A stretch of 64,000 nt of DNA, taken from Umbilicaria muhlenbergii (Eukaryota; Ascomycota; Lecanoromycetes; Umbilicariales; Umbilicariaceae). The position numbers and the translations under genes were made by a program. The stretch is taken from contig KK106982.1 in assembly GCA_000611775.1 (NCBI GenBank), positions 1,240,001-1,304,000 of the forward strand, read 5' to 3'. Position 1 is the first letter of the stretch. Each line of letters begins with the position of its first letter. Positions 50,315-61,435 of the stretch are shown piece after piece. The notes under the pieces were generated by a model that had not been told where the DNA came from, made no database searches, and saw only the letters and a list, made by a program, of their open reading frames with translations.

Positions 50315-51169
50315 GTGGGGCGGAGCGTTGGGATGGCATCGGATGGGAAAGGAACGGGGTGGATTGTGATTGATGATGTTATGACGTTTTCTTTTTTGTA
50401 GAGGCTGATTGGGGTGTTTGGAGTTGAAAGAGGAGGGGGATACTGTGGGCTGCTTGTAACGTCGTTCATGGTTACATGAGGATCGTAATGACATGAATTG
50501 TGATAGATATGCAATATCCTTTGTGTTGTGATAAGCTGTAGTGGAATTATATGTCACGGTATACCCAGGTTTTCTGAGTATATACAGTAAGGCCGCCAGC
50601 CCATAAGTCCTCCTTAACCGGCTTCGAACCCCCCCCAAAGAAATTCCTTCAGGACATCGTCTGTTCAATCCAGAATGAAAGCCAACCTTCGCGGTGAACC
50701 AGATGCGTTTTCCAACAGACATACGAGGAAGCGTCTAGATTCAAGAATAAACGCAGCTTGGCCGCCCGGTAACTACGGAGTAGCAACCATAACTTCAAGT
50801 TTCCAGGAACGCCCCATCCCACGAACAGCCCCCATACCCTTCCCCACCTCCAATCCCAGCGTCACCAGCCTCATCTCCAATTTCCGAAGCCCATTCTATA
50901 TCTTCCACACCAGCACCGTTGGCTTCGCGTTACACAAGGCGGCTTGTGAGATCTGTATCCTTTCCTACTACTCCAGTCGTAGTAAAGGCAAGGGTCCCGA
51001 TCCCTGTATTCGTCGCCGCTTATGATGGTGTGGGGGAAGTTAGGACGTGTGCAGGTGGTGTGGTAGCGGCCTTGGGAGACGGGAATATTTGAGCGCGTAG
51101 CTTTGTTTGGGACGTTCCTCCGATGTTCACACACGGAGTAAAGCAAGCTATCTGGCCAGAGTGTCTGCA
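50315..51169. other. Intergenic region, convergent she4 and trm2 3' ends
   Basis: About 850 bp. An open frame on the plus strand from 50675 (116 codons) has no motif or splice support. Nothing else recognised. Confidence 0.4.
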
Positions 51170-52918
51170 TTATAGCACCTCAGCAGTGCCAGCCTGAGTA
51201 GCCTCGGAACGATTGAGAATCGCAACCCCCTCCACATGTCCTGTCTGCGGGAAGAAGTCGAAACCCCTCAGACTCTCCATCTCATATCTACATCCTCCCT
51301 TTCCTTCGACCAGAACGCCTATGTCTCTTGCTTGCGTATGCACATTACAGCTCACGTACACGACTCGGCGGGGTCCGAAGTTCAAGAGCTGCCGAAGGAA
51401 AGGATCGTCGCAGCCTTTACGAGGCGGATCAATCACAACGACCGTCTCGTCCGGCGGATACGTGACTTCCTTGAAAAGCGCTGTTGCGTCTGCGGCCATG
51501 AATGTCGCGTTGGATATGTTATTCGCCTTTGCATTTTGGTTCGCCGAAGCGATTGAGGGTGGTGAGATATCGATGCCGGTGGAAGATGAGAATATCGAGG
51601 ATAGAGTCACGGTAAAGAGTCCGGAGCCGGAGTATGCGTCGATTAAGTATTTGATTGGCTTCTCGTCTGTATTTGGCGTGGATGGGAGGATGTGCTCGCG
51701 GATGTAGGCTGTGAATCTTGGGAGGATGGAGTTGTTGTTTTGGAAGAATGCCCCGGCGGTGTTGGAGAAGATGTAGTCGTCCACGTATTCGGTTGAAGTG
51801 GCGTTTGAATCGGTAATGCAGGTCTTCACTTCATCGTAGGGCAAAATGTCGCCATGAGCAGCCCCTTCATGTGGATTGCCGTTTTCTGCGTCCAGAGCGA
51901 TCTTCGCGTCACTGTTGACCTGCTCACCCTGCGATTTGCTCTCAATGGCCTGTGATACTGATGGCTCAAGACTTGATGGCTCTCTAGGCGTTCTGGTGGT
52001 GCTCTCCCTTAGCAATAGCGTTGCTCCTCTCTTATACTTGCTAAGCTCCTCCGCTACCCTCTTCCTCTCCCTTTGCATGCCCTTCCTTACAGCATCCGTG
52101 CCAATCGGACAGTCCTCAATGTCGATGGTCCTTCTAGTCCCCTTCATCATGAAACCGATAGGTGGAACCTCCTTGAACCCTTTCCTTTCGGCACCATTGC
52201 GCCTGTCCTTCCGGCTGTGACTACCCGGTGGACCATCAAAGTGGGGAGTCAACTTGGTACGGTAGCCATACTGTAGCGGCGATCCAATCGTCTCGCCGAC
52301 CGACGGTACCAGCCCGGGTGCAAGTCCAGAGAAGTTCTTGAATGCCTTCTCTATGATGGTCTTCTTGTGCGCCAATTGATCCTCGTATGACAACATCTGA
52401 AACTGGCAGCCAGAGCACGTAGCAAAGTACGGGCAACGAACAAGACTATCATCACGCTTCGCAGACGGCTTCACAATCTTGACAAAGTCTGTGAGCGTGT
52501 AACCATCTTTTACGAAATAATTGACTACCTTGGCTCGAACAACATCGCCAGGCGCAGTGAATGGTACCACGTAGACATGATCTAAGGTAGAAGAAAGACC
52601 TAGGCCATCACCGGTAGACGACAGCTCGGTGATCTTCACCTCAACCTCGCTGAAGCGGTCTGGAGGAGAATATGGCTCGAGCTGCGTTTCTTCTCCAGGG
52701 GTCTCCTGAGCCGCGAGAAGATGTCGCACATCGGTTTGGAGAACAACCTCGTTCGAACCCTCTTTAACAGGCTTAGCCTCGAGCTTCTGCTTTTTCTTGG
52801 AAGAGCCATGGTAGGCTTTCTTCTCGGTCATCGCCTTGAGATAGGAGGATACCAGTATAGTAGCTTTATGTGCAGGAAAGCGCCTGAATGCTTGCGAAGC
52901 AATCCTTAATGGCCCCAT
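51170..52918 (-). CDS. trm2: tRNA (uracil-5-)-methyltransferase Trm2
   Basis: Makes m5U54 in the tRNA T-loop, using AdoMet (family knowledge). Single exon, 582 residues. A TRAM domain lies about 70-130 (VEVKITELSSTGDGLGL, PFTAPGDVVRAKVV). A cysteine cluster CPYFATCSGCQFQML follows, as in iron-sulphur members of the RumA family. The methyltransferase core includes FFQNNNSILPRFTAYI, LIDAYSGSGLFTVTLSSIF, VVVIDPPRKGCDDPFL and the catalytic-cysteine loop RVVYVSCNVHTQARD, then GFDFFPQTGHVEGVAILNR at the end. The first 30 residues (MGPLRIASQAFRRFPAHKAT) are basic with no acidic residue before MTEKKAYHG, so a mitochondrial presequence is likely, with a second start possible at that Met. Confidence 0.94.
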   Translation of the reverse strand: MGPLRIASQAFRRFPAHKATILVSSYLKAMTEKKAYHGSSKKKQKLEAKPVKEGSNEVVLQTDVRHLLAAQETPGEETQLEPYSPPDRFSEVEVKITELSSTGDGLGLSSTLDHVYVVPFTAPGDVVRAKVVNYFVKDGYTLTDFVKIVKPSAKRDDSLVRCPYFATCSGCQFQMLSYEDQLAHKKTIIEKAFKNFSGLAPGLVPSVGETIGSPLQYGYRTKLTPHFDGPPGSHSRKDRRNGAERKGFKEVPPIGFMMKGTRRTIDIEDCPIGTDAVRKGMQRERKRVAEELSKYKRGATLLLRESTTRTPREPSSLEPSVSQAIESKSQGEQVNSDAKIALDAENGNPHEGAAHGDILPYDEVKTCITDSNATSTEYVDDYIFSNTAGAFFQNNNSILPRFTAYIREHILPSTPNTDEKPIKYLIDAYSGSGLFTVTLSSIFSSSTGIDISPPSIASANQNAKANNISNATFMAADATALFKEVTYPPDETVVVIDPPRKGCDDPFLRQLLNFGPRRVVYVSCNVHTQARDIGVLVEGKGGCRYEMESLRGFDFFPQTGHVEGVAILNRSEATQAGTAEVL

Positions 52919-53023
52919 GGAAAGCCAACATGACTTACTGATCTACGAGTCCAGAAGGTGATGTTCAATAGCACAATCCCGCTGGTCGGAAAAAGGCCGG
53001 TATCGCGAAGCGCGAAAATTTAT

Positions 53024-53032
53024 TTTACCAAT
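53024..53032. repeat. Target-site duplication, left copy
   Basis: TTTACCAAT directly outside the left inverted end; identical to the right copy at 53663-53671. Confidence 0.85.
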
Positions 53033-53662
53033 CGGCAAATATCCCCCGAGTACCCCTTTTTTCTGCCCTTTTTGACTATATATCGCGGGAGTCCCCCCCC
53101 CTGCCCAGTAGGAATATATCAGGGGAGTACCTCTCTCTATATTCAACTTCACTGTCACTGCCGCTAGCCCACAAAGCCTGCGCTTATAGTAAGAATATAT
53201 CAGGAGAGTACACCCCCCCCTCAAACTAGATCCTGCAGTTGCTGCTGTTAATTCATGCAGCGTGCACTTGATAAACTCTCATTTCCCTCAACACTTTCAT
53301 TTTCACTAAACCCACCTTCCTACTGTAAATCAAGCTTTCAGAACAACATCAGTTGACAGACATAATGTCTCTCTCAACCTCAAATGTTTTAATTACTGTG
53401 AGAATCACATTTCCCTTCATGACTGAAGCCTGAATGACTGTGAATTGATGAATTGTTGATCAACAGGAGTCCTATAAATCCATAAAGTGTAAGTCATGAG
53501 TATTAATTTGTAGAAAGGACGAAGAGGATTGTGACTTTCAAATCAGGGCCATTGATAGGCGTGTTTATGAGGGGGGGGGGTTTACTCCCGCCGATATGTA
53601 GTCAAAAAGGGGTACTCCCCAGAAATCCCCCCAAAAAGGGGGTACTCAGGGGATATTTGCCG
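53033..53662. mobile_element. Mutator-like non-autonomous DNA element (MITE-like), 630 bp
   Basis: The ends are inverted: the left end reads CGGCAAATATCCCCCGAGTA and the right end, read on the minus strand, CGGCAAATATCCCCTGAGTA. The similarity continues inward for about 100 bp with gaps (CCCCTTTTT, TTTTTGACTAYATATCG, GCGGGAGT and runs of C). Immediately outside, a perfect 9-bp direct repeat TTTACCAAT stands at 53024-53032 and 53663-53671, the length typical of Mutator-like insertions. Inside are two imperfect copies of gaatatatcaggggagtac. No transposase frame is seen, so it needs a helper element. Good preservation of ends and the perfect target repeat point to a fairly young insertion. Confidence 0.85.
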
Positions 53663-53671
53663 TTTACCAAT
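53663..53671. repeat. Target-site duplication, right copy
   Basis: TTTACCAAT directly outside the right inverted end of the Mutator-like element. Confidence 0.85.
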
Positions 53672-54033
53672 GCCAACAACTCCCCTTTCCCCTCCAATTC
53701 CAGTCCAGAACCTCAACACCATTACACACTTATGGATCTTTATGCACCCACCACTACAAAACGAGAGTCACATTATCCTTCGATTGACCTTTTGACTCAA
53801 GTTGAACCTGTTGATTTCATGTGCATTGGCTTATCTGCTACTATTTGCCTGTTCACTGCAGCAGCATTTAGCCGACTTGTATCCAGGGCTACATGCATTT
53901 TTATGTTCCTTACAGCATGTTCTAACTCATGGGAAATATAGTAGCCGCGGCATGATAGTAAACTCCATTTGCTTTCTAAATCAGAGGTCTACCCTTTGTG
54001 AAAATGCGAACAAATAAGAAACGATTAAAGTCA

Positions 54034-55167
54034 TCAGAGTTGATTTCCATGCTGCTCCCTTTCATGCCTGCGACAATTGTCTCTCCGCGGGAAACCCTTA
54101 GTGTTGTATTCGCATTCGATTTGCTGACAGTAAAACGTCCTTCCCGCGATCCCTAGATGGCTAGCCGCATGGCGCGAGAGATCTTTTTTACTTGAGAAAC
54201 CGCGGGAATTGCAACCGACTTGAGGACACCTGTTCGACCGATCATGCAATTTACGGTGTCGACTGCAAGTGGTAGTTAGCCGCAGAGCCGTAAAGTATTC
54301 ACGGAAGGAAAGCACGCTGGAAAGGTTCCCACGACATACTTCAGCTCGTGCCGATGTCTGAAAAGCTTGGAGCAGATTGAACAAATATGTTGGTGATGAT
54401 GCACTGGCGTAGATCGTGTCCTGGGTGAAGCTGTTCCGTTGCGATGTTCAGCCCCTTCAACGACGTTGCCACTAATAGAATTGTCTTGCCCTTGGTCATG
54501 TTGTGCCTGTTGCTGTGAGTTATCGCGTGCTCGGACAGCCGTTGACCACTCTGCTAACGATGGCGGTGAAGGCTGTGGTGTCGAGTTTCCGCAGGAATCT
54601 GAAGTCTGCTCGGCGGATTCATCGGCGTCGTTACTGCTATCGGTGTCCGGCCAGAACAAGGGAGGTCTTATTGGCGAAACTGCTGCTGAAGGCGACGAAA
54701 GTGATGGGTTGCTTGATTGGGTAAGCTTGTGAGGGTTAGAAAGCTTTGGAGCCTTGAGGCTTGCGCGCAAGCTGTTAGTTTCCGGATGATCCCCGCTCTG
54801 GGAGTCAAAGTCGAGACAACGCTATAAGCCATTAGCATACGCCCTTTCCAACCAGCTGGAACGCTAGCTGCAACACCAGCTGCAGCGACATTACCTGGAG
54901 AGAGATTGGGTCAGTGCTCTGATAGATAGACGTAGTAACAATCCCAGGGGACGCAGTTGACCAATAATTAGGGGAACTTGGAACTGTTGGATTTAATTCG
55001 AGTTCTTGCAAGGTGACAAAGGTCGGTAACTCATGACGATTGCAAGAATGCTCTTCGGGAATCTGAGATGCTCGTGCAGAAGGAGAGTTAAGGCTGCGGC
55101 AAATAAATACAAAACCATACGAAGGATCCTCAAATGTTTCGGGAATTTTGACTACTACGGCAGTCAC
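54034..55167 (-). CDS. Three-finger C2H2 zinc-finger protein (start uncertain)
   Basis: Probable DNA-binding transcription factor. Supported exons: up to about 55160-54895, 54821-54340 and 54262-54034. Splicing restores finger 1 across the last intron: ICSICSKLFRHRHELNRH then RKLH. Finger 2 is CPQVGCNSRGFSSKKDLSRH with AASH, and finger 3 is CQQIECEYNTKGFPRRDNCR with RHEREQH. Upstream is a long Ser/Pro/Asp-rich region (DTDSSNDADESAEQTSD), typical of an activation or linker segment. No ATG is found in frame at the 5' end, and acceptor-like AACTAG and GTAGTAG signals precede it; a first exon starting near 55250 (ATGGCAGACGAC) is likely, but the phases I tried do not join cleanly. The family is clear, the identity is not. 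Confidence 0.75.
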
Positions 55168-57440
55168 TAGTTCGAGCTACGTCCTATCCAAAGGCGGCTC
55201 GACGACGTCGACGTTAGGATATCGAATTCGTTAGGAATACGTCGTCTGCCATGTGTTCTTCGCAAGGACCGTGGGGCAAAGTAGTTCTTCTGATAGCTCT
55301 CAATGAGTTTCTATCTTATGATTTTCGATAATAGCGTGGGGTAGGAGGTTTGGTTGGGATCTAATGGTGGTTAAGTACAACAGGAGGCCCACGAGGCTCT
55401 GCCGTACACAGCAGCCAACCAGCGTTGCCGACACGTCCTACGGCACTAGTAGCCAATGAAAATTCGGGGGCCTCCGCCGAAGCAGGGATGGTTAAGCCAC
55501 CCGTCACACAAGTATATGGGAGGCCTCCCCGCTCGAGATACAGATCGCAAATCGAAGTGATGCGCCTGCTGTATCTGCCTCAGGCGCCTCAAGTATGCAG
55601 ATCTGTTTGATGTCAGCTGCTTACTTTGCCCTGATCGGTCATACTGGAGGCCCCCGAGGGCTAATACTTGGAGAACAACGCCCTTCTTATTACATCTGCT
55701 GTGGTGGGCCTCCATCGAGCGCCTATGGAATGGCGCAACGTTGCCTGATAGAGCTCTTTCCTGTTCCCATTGCGGTAATTGAGAAGGTCCACATACTATC
55801 ACGTTGCCCAACAATTGATCTTCATCGCCGTTTCTTGTCCGTTCCACCATTCTACTATCTACTCGGAGTACGCTTCTTAAGGGTTGATCATCTGAACCAA
55901 TCAAGCAGCTCCGTCAGCAAACGCTCTAGAAACCGTTCCAAGCAACATTTTACCAGTCGTGGGATGCTTGGATCCACAACAACCACGGCGGTTTACATTG
56001 AGCCTATTAATTATCAGTGTATGCGATTGTATTTTCTATTGGCAAGACTCGCAGCAATGACTGAGAAGGGCCTTGACACATGGATTGAGGCCACGGTGAT
56101 GATATCTCTCACAATAATAACAGAGTAGATCAGCATAAACACAAGAAGGGAGGAGACATTGCTTTCAGAGAATGTGAGATGCAACTGAAGAGGACGCAAC
56201 CATTTCATAAAACCTATATTGATAAAGACTTTAGCTCAACCTGGGCGACGAAGGCGAAAGCAGAACATGGACTAGAGAAGACAGACAGTGTAAAGACCGT
56301 AATTCCCTTAGATACTCAAAGCACATGACGCAAGAGAAAATGAAGAAACATGAGAGCTTGATGTAAGGTCCCCTGACCCAACAATCCTAAACCTATCACT
56401 TTGACATATCTGTGCCATCCACTAACACCAATGATCAACCGGGGCCACACCTTCTCAGAAACTAATCCTGTAATTGTTCGTAGACAACACAGACAGCTGG
56501 ATAGACGGGGAAGATGGTCCGTGATGCAAGGCCGTACTGTTGGAAGCGTCTTCGGATATTGGCGATATCGAAGCCCTCCCTAGTCGAGCCAGTGAGAAGC
56601 TATGCCATTGCCGTCGTAGGCCTCCCGTGCCGGACAACTACCAACCACTTTAGGCGACGCGATGATCACAGTCGTAGTTTTCCATGCTCTGAGAGTGTCG
56701 CCCTGGCCCGCCTCGCGCTTTGACCGAGCTAATGCTTGAACCACAGCTCCCCGCTGCCCTATGCGATTCCTAGTGCCATTAAGTTAATGCTTTTTATGAT
56801 TCTCAGAAGAGTTTGTGACGGTGTAATCGTGCAAGAGGCCTCCCAAAGCTGTTCCAGCACGGTGATGGCACTGCCAGTGCTCCTCGTAGGGTGGGATCCC
56901 ACGGTGAGATCCGCCTCTACCCTCGTCTGAATGCGAAGAGACCTCCCAAATATAACCCCAGTTCATCATGGCTCGGGCGTGACAGCAACGCAGTTCATAC
57001 CTGATCGCACATCCCAGCCTATGATGGTCGCAAGGTTTCTTGAATATGCATCCCTTGTGTTGGCCGCGTGCCTGACGCTTGTAATAGCACAAACTCGACC
57101 AATAACCTTGCTGGCACCCTCTTCTTCATATACGGTCTAGAAGCTTGGCAAGCGGTAGTAGCGACTGCTGTAGGGTTGTCAAAGCCCTCTCCATGTCCTC
57201 ATTTATAGGTATCAAGCGTCACCGCGCCAAACTTACATCAGTTCCCAACTTTCTTGTCGATAGCCACTGCTCACTCCCTTCATCTTTACAAAAGTATAGA
57301 TTCTGGGAAAAAAAGAGAAATCTATAACTTCACGTGCATCGATCTTGATCGCTCGTCGCTCTCGTCCGGTCACACCTGATATCAAGATAGATCCCATTAA
57401 ATCCTAGAGTACTCTCGGCATAGCCATTCCTACAATCAAC
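55168..57440. other. Gene-poor region, 2.3 kb, with repeated GGAGGCC motif
   Basis: Overlapping open frames exist on both strands (55595-56128 plus, 55904-55446 minus), but neither has a recognisable motif or splice support. The motif GGAGGCC/GGCCTCC occurs at about 55383, 55469, 55519 (as palindrome GGAGGCCTCC), 55646 and 55707, and related AGGCCTCC at about 56619 and 56839. A short frame near 57018 starts MMVARFLEYASLVLAACL, like a signal peptide, and ends after 39 codons. Confidence 0.4.
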
Positions 57441-57770
57441 ATGCCTGCACTACCATCGTGTGCCCCAGTTCCATCTTCGCTATCCACAGGTAAGGACACG
57501 GTACTCATGAAACCACGATGTGGCTAATTCGGTACCGAAGACACAGCGTCTGCTTCCGGAGGGCCTCAGCACGGAATCTCTGTTAACAACGCAATCACCA
57601 TTGCCTTCGGAATCTTCACTGCGGTTACCGCAGTTGCCGCCATCATACTCTCGTTTGCAACGTGGCGGGAGGCGAGCCAAAAGGAAAGATTGGCATCCAT
57701 ATTGAGTCGTTCTGATACTCCGGTTGGTATGACTGACTCTGCAATCAAAGACCAATCGAATGAGAGCTGA
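57441..57770 (+). CDS. Small single-pass membrane protein, 90 residues, unknown
   Basis: Two exons, 57441-57489 and 57547-57770, joined over a 57-bp intron with GTAAGG donor and ACACAG acceptor. The spliced product starts MPALPSCAPVPSSLSTA, then SGGPQHGISVNNAITI, a transmembrane helix IAFGIFTAVTAVAAIILSF, then ATWREASQKERLASILSR and a polar end (DQSNES). The form (short outside part, ISVNNAI before one helix, then a W-R motif and charged helix) is common among uncharacterised small fungal membrane proteins. No signal peptide. Role unknown. The exon structure and composition make me fairly sure it is a real gene. Confidence 0.65.
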
Positions 57771-58980
57771 CGTACCAGCCTTGGCAGTTCGATCATAAGG
57801 CCCCTTTAGCGCCACGAAGTCGTTCGACTCTATTCGATGGATGGTTCGTTGGATTTTCGACATTTGAATAGATATCGAGTATGGAACGAATGATAGGACA
57901 GCGCTCAGGGGGTCACAGCGCCGACGCCTTGGTGTTGTCAGATAACTTGTCGTCACCCTACATGGGTTGGTTATATTTTTGATGGCAAGTGTTGTATTTC
58001 TTGAGGGATCCGGGACGTCAGACAGTGCTGTTCAAACGTCTTTTTGCTGTGCCGATGATACCTCGGCGCTGATTTCGCCCACCTCAGAAGCAGGTACTGC
58101 TGCATTCAGATAGAGCCGCGTATGGAATTGTGACAAATTCGGGACTTGCTAAAAGCCTGGAAATTTTGAGCAACCTAATCGCCTGATACTGTAAGCAACA
58201 GAAAAGGGGATGAAGTGTTACGGGAAGGCGGCAGTAGCTACCTAAGCATCGAGGTAGAAGGTCGGCAGGTTTCGAGCATAGATATGCTTTAGAATCTTGC
58301 GTGACCTTATTTCTAAAACTAATGATAGAAAATTAATAGCTAGAGCAATTGACACTGTCCTTTTGGGCTTTGCCAGTTGCTGTGAAGATGTCTTCTTCTT
58401 CAAACATGACTAGAAGCAAATTCAGGAGCAAACGAAACACCCGGGGAGAAAAGCTAAACGAAGTGGGAACAACAAACAGCTCGTAATGGAGTACCCGATA
58501 CAAGCCAAGTACAATAAGTTGATCAATCTGCTGAGGTAAAAGCTCAGCAGCTGCAAATCATTCCTTCAAACAACCAATTCATAATTGTACGGATATCTCG
58601 TGCCTAGAACAAACTGGAAGTGATGAACAGTCAGTGGCCATTGGGCTTGGGGGTGGTCGATTGCAAGACGGCATGAAGTGCAGTGTTGAATGCCTCAAAC
58701 GCTCAGCAGGCCTTAGAAGTCGATGATCGGCGCATGATGTAGGTGCCGCTAGAATATGGATCAAATGTAGAGTGTCACAGGTAGTGGAAAGACATATGGA
58801 GCGGAAGCTTGCAAATATACAGTCGTCCACTAGCGTGTTCATCGGCAAACCTTCCCTTTACTAGCGTGCAGGGAGAAAGTTGGCTTGGCAACAATGTCGA
58901 AAATCCCCAGCACTTACATCAAGGCCTAGCAGATCGCAACGAGTAGGTGGAGGAGGTCGACAATATTCCATGAGACACCA
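57771..58980. other. Intergenic region, 1.2 kb
   Basis: AT-richer than its surroundings around 58280-58360. No gene recognised. It contains the S5 promoter. Confidence 0.4.
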
Positions 58981-60285
58981 ATGAGTACCTCACGCTCACT
59001 ACGATGTCTCTTCGCCAGGCCCGTCCGCCCCCCACGACCATGCCCCCAACGCCAATTCCACATCACTCCCTCCCACCACGCCCGCCCAACCCCCAAGCAC
59101 AAAAGCCTCAAAGCCTCCGAGATGGGCCTCACCAAGCCCTCGCAACCCTCACCAGCTAAATACAAACCCTACACCGCCTCCGAACTCGCCGCCCTCTCAA
59201 CCCGCTACACCCCCTCTCAACTCGCCGCCATCGAAGCCGGCGAATCCAGCATCTCCCCCCACGACCTCTCCACCCAAGCCACCATCCGCCACGACCCCAT
59301 GTCACTTTCTTACCTCGACGACTTCGCCACCATCCGCCCCGTCATCGACCACCCCGTCCGCGCCCCCGACTCCAACTACGACCCCAACCTGCGCTTCAAA
59401 ACCGAAGACGAACTGGCCGACGACCTGGCCACCTGGGTCGAAGATCTCCCCGACGACGCCGACCGCGTCGAATGGATGAAATTCGAAGACAACCTCCGCC
59501 TCACCGTCGGCAAAGAAGAAGCAGAGCGGAACCCGCGCTCCGCCCTCGCCCCGGCCATCCCCCCCCTCGCCGACCCGAGCATCCGCTACGAGAAAGAGGC
59601 CGAAGACGGCGCCGACGAGGCCGAACCGCACGTGAAGCGGCTGATGAAGCAGACGGGCTATACGCGCGACCAGATCCGCCGGTTCCGCAGCAAGGTGCTG
59701 GTGACGAAGCGGGTGGTGAATGTGACGCGCATGGGCAAGATCTCGAGTATGTATTTCCTGGCGATCGCGGGGAACGGGCGGGGGCTTTTGGGGGTCGGGG
59801 AGGGGAAGGCGGATGAGCCGGAGGCGGCGAGGGAACAGGCGATGATGGCGGCGATCAGGAATATGGTGCCCATTCCGCGGTACGAGGATCGGACGATCTT
59901 TGGGGATGTCAAGGGGAAGGTGGGGGCGGTGGAGTTGGAGCTTTTTACGAGGCCGCCGGGTAGGTGTTCTTTTCACTCCTCTCTCTGTTTAGCTATGTGG
60001 ACTTGGGCTGGGGGGGGATGATGATGATGATGGCTGATAAAGGTGGCTGATCACTGTGACGTAACAGGGTTCGGCATTCGCTGCCAGCAGTACATCTTCG
60101 AGATGTGTCGGTGCGCGGGCATTTCGGATCTGGCGGCGAGGTCTACGCGGGCGCGGAATCCGATGAATACGATCAAGGCGACGATGCAGGCGTTGCTGAG
60201 CCAGCGCTTGCCGGAGGATATTGCGAGGGCGAGGGGGAAGAAGTTGGTGGATGTACGGAAGGTGTATTATGCGGGGAATGTATAG
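58981..60285 (+). CDS. mrps5: Mitochondrial small-subunit ribosomal protein S5
   Basis: uS5 of the mitochondrial ribosome (family knowledge). Exons 58981-59959 and 60068-60285 give 398 residues. The N-terminus is a strong mitochondrial presequence (MSTSRSLRCLFARPVRPPRP, Arg-rich with no acidic residue in the first 45). The S5 domains are seen in SKVLVTKRVVNVTRMGKISS, YFLAIAGNGRGLLGVGEGK, ADEPEAAREQAMMAAIRNM, TRPPGFGIRCQQYIFEMCRC and AGISDLAARSTRARNPMNTI, ending RKVYYAGNV. Codon third positions are C-rich until about 59640 and then G-rich. The 3' end is 172 bp from the convergent Dad3 gene. Confidence 0.95.
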
Positions 60286-60456
60286 AATATGTAGATATAC
60301 CACGAGCGAATCAATGCTCGTATTGTATCACTGTAGCCCTCCTGATTCTCAGGTCTCTCTTTCCGGGTATCTCTCCAACCAAACGCCTTTGATATCTCGC
60401 CCTGCACGCACACCAGCCCATCCTTTGCCTTTGCCGCCCCTCGGCAGCTTTCCTCC

Positions 60457-60938
60457 TCACTCCCCCTCCCCCTCGTCCCCGTTATAGATCTGCTGCTGCA
60501 GCACGATACTATACACACTCGCCTTCAACAACGTAAACACCAAACTCGTCTTCCGCTCCAACATCCTCAATCCATCCAGCACCTCCGCCGTCGGCTGAGT
60601 GGACAAGTCCGCCAGGTTCTGCGACAGCTGGGTGCGAAGATGGGAGTCAGAAGCCTATATATGAGAAAAGCGTATCTACGAGAAGTGTGTTCCATGAGGG
60701 GGCATTGTGGATGCGTAGATGGGGGAGCACCCGAGAAAAGGGTAAGGGGGGATTGAGAGCGGAGAGGGTGGTGAGCGCGAATGGAGTGGAGAGGGAGGAG
60801 GAGAGGAGGACGCACTCGGTTCAAGTTCCCTAACAGTCGCTCGTACTCGTCCAGCACCTCCTGCTCCAGCGGCGTGAGCGTTTGGTGCGCCGTCGGGGGG
60901 GAAGAGCCCGTGGGCGCCGCGGCGGCGGAGGACGTCAT
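60457..60938 (-). CDS. dad3: DASH/Dam1 complex subunit Dad3
   Basis: Small subunit of the DASH ring that couples kinetochores to microtubule ends (family knowledge). Exons 60938-60816 and 60654-60457, with a 161-bp intron in phase 0, give 106 residues. An Ala/Pro-rich start is followed by TLTPLEQEVLDEYERLLGNL in exon 1 and by LSQNLADLSTQPTAEVLDGL, RMLERKTSLVFTLLKASVYS and IVLQQQ in exon 2, the full Dad3 core. The tail is short and acidic. The donor is GTGCGT and the acceptor TATATAG. Confidence 0.92.
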
Positions 60939-61435
60939 CGTTTTGGCAGGAATGACTATTGTAGAGGGATTTCAACCGGTCTAGCGGGACGACATGGTTG
61001 CGGAGAGTTGGGTTGGTGGGGCGGGAGAGGAGAGGAATGACCGGTGGTTGCGGAAACGCGTCGTGGTGATGTTGGTGGGGGTGCAGCGGGATCTCGAAAC
61101 ATTCGAAGTAGTTCCTCAACGTCACCCCACGCCCCAACTTGAATCCATGTATAATGTTTCCATTCGAAGCGACTAACCTACACCACTCGTGCCCTCGATC
61201 GAAAAAATCATAATCAAAGCCCAGATGCCCGCGTGTCCATTTCTAATAGTATACAGCAATGATGCTCCACCATGCGCGTACATTTTGCTCCTCCACCAAA
61301 GCAAAAGCAGCATGCAATCCTCCAACCCAGCCAGAAGCTGTACCCTCGGCGATGCGACTCCAGAACACCATACGATAAGGACAGAGCATTTCAAGCCAGC
61401 CCAACTTGACACGTGTTTATTTTCACAAGCCTTAG
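60939..61435. other. Intergenic region between dad3 5' end and kinase 3' end
   Basis: About 500 bp. Nothing recognised. Confidence 0.4.

Noticed and set aside
50610-50640. TTCGAACCC resembling a tRNA B box
   Set aside because: No matching A box or cloverleaf could be drawn around it.
50675-51025. 116-codon plus-strand frame after she4
   Set aside because: Lies between convergent genes, likely 3' UTR sequence; low-information composition.
52943-53224. Minus-strand frame with repeated TPLIYSY-like peptides
   Set aside because: The peptide repeat is a translation of the element's inverted ends and internal repeats.
53531-53941. Open frame crossing the right end of the Mutator-like element
   Set aside because: The first half is element end sequence and the second half has no recognisable protein feature; the join is accidental.
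55446-56128. Long overlapping open frames on both strands
   Set aside because: Neither has recognisable motifs or introns; overlapping open frames in a GC-rich, gene-poor stretch are expected by chance.
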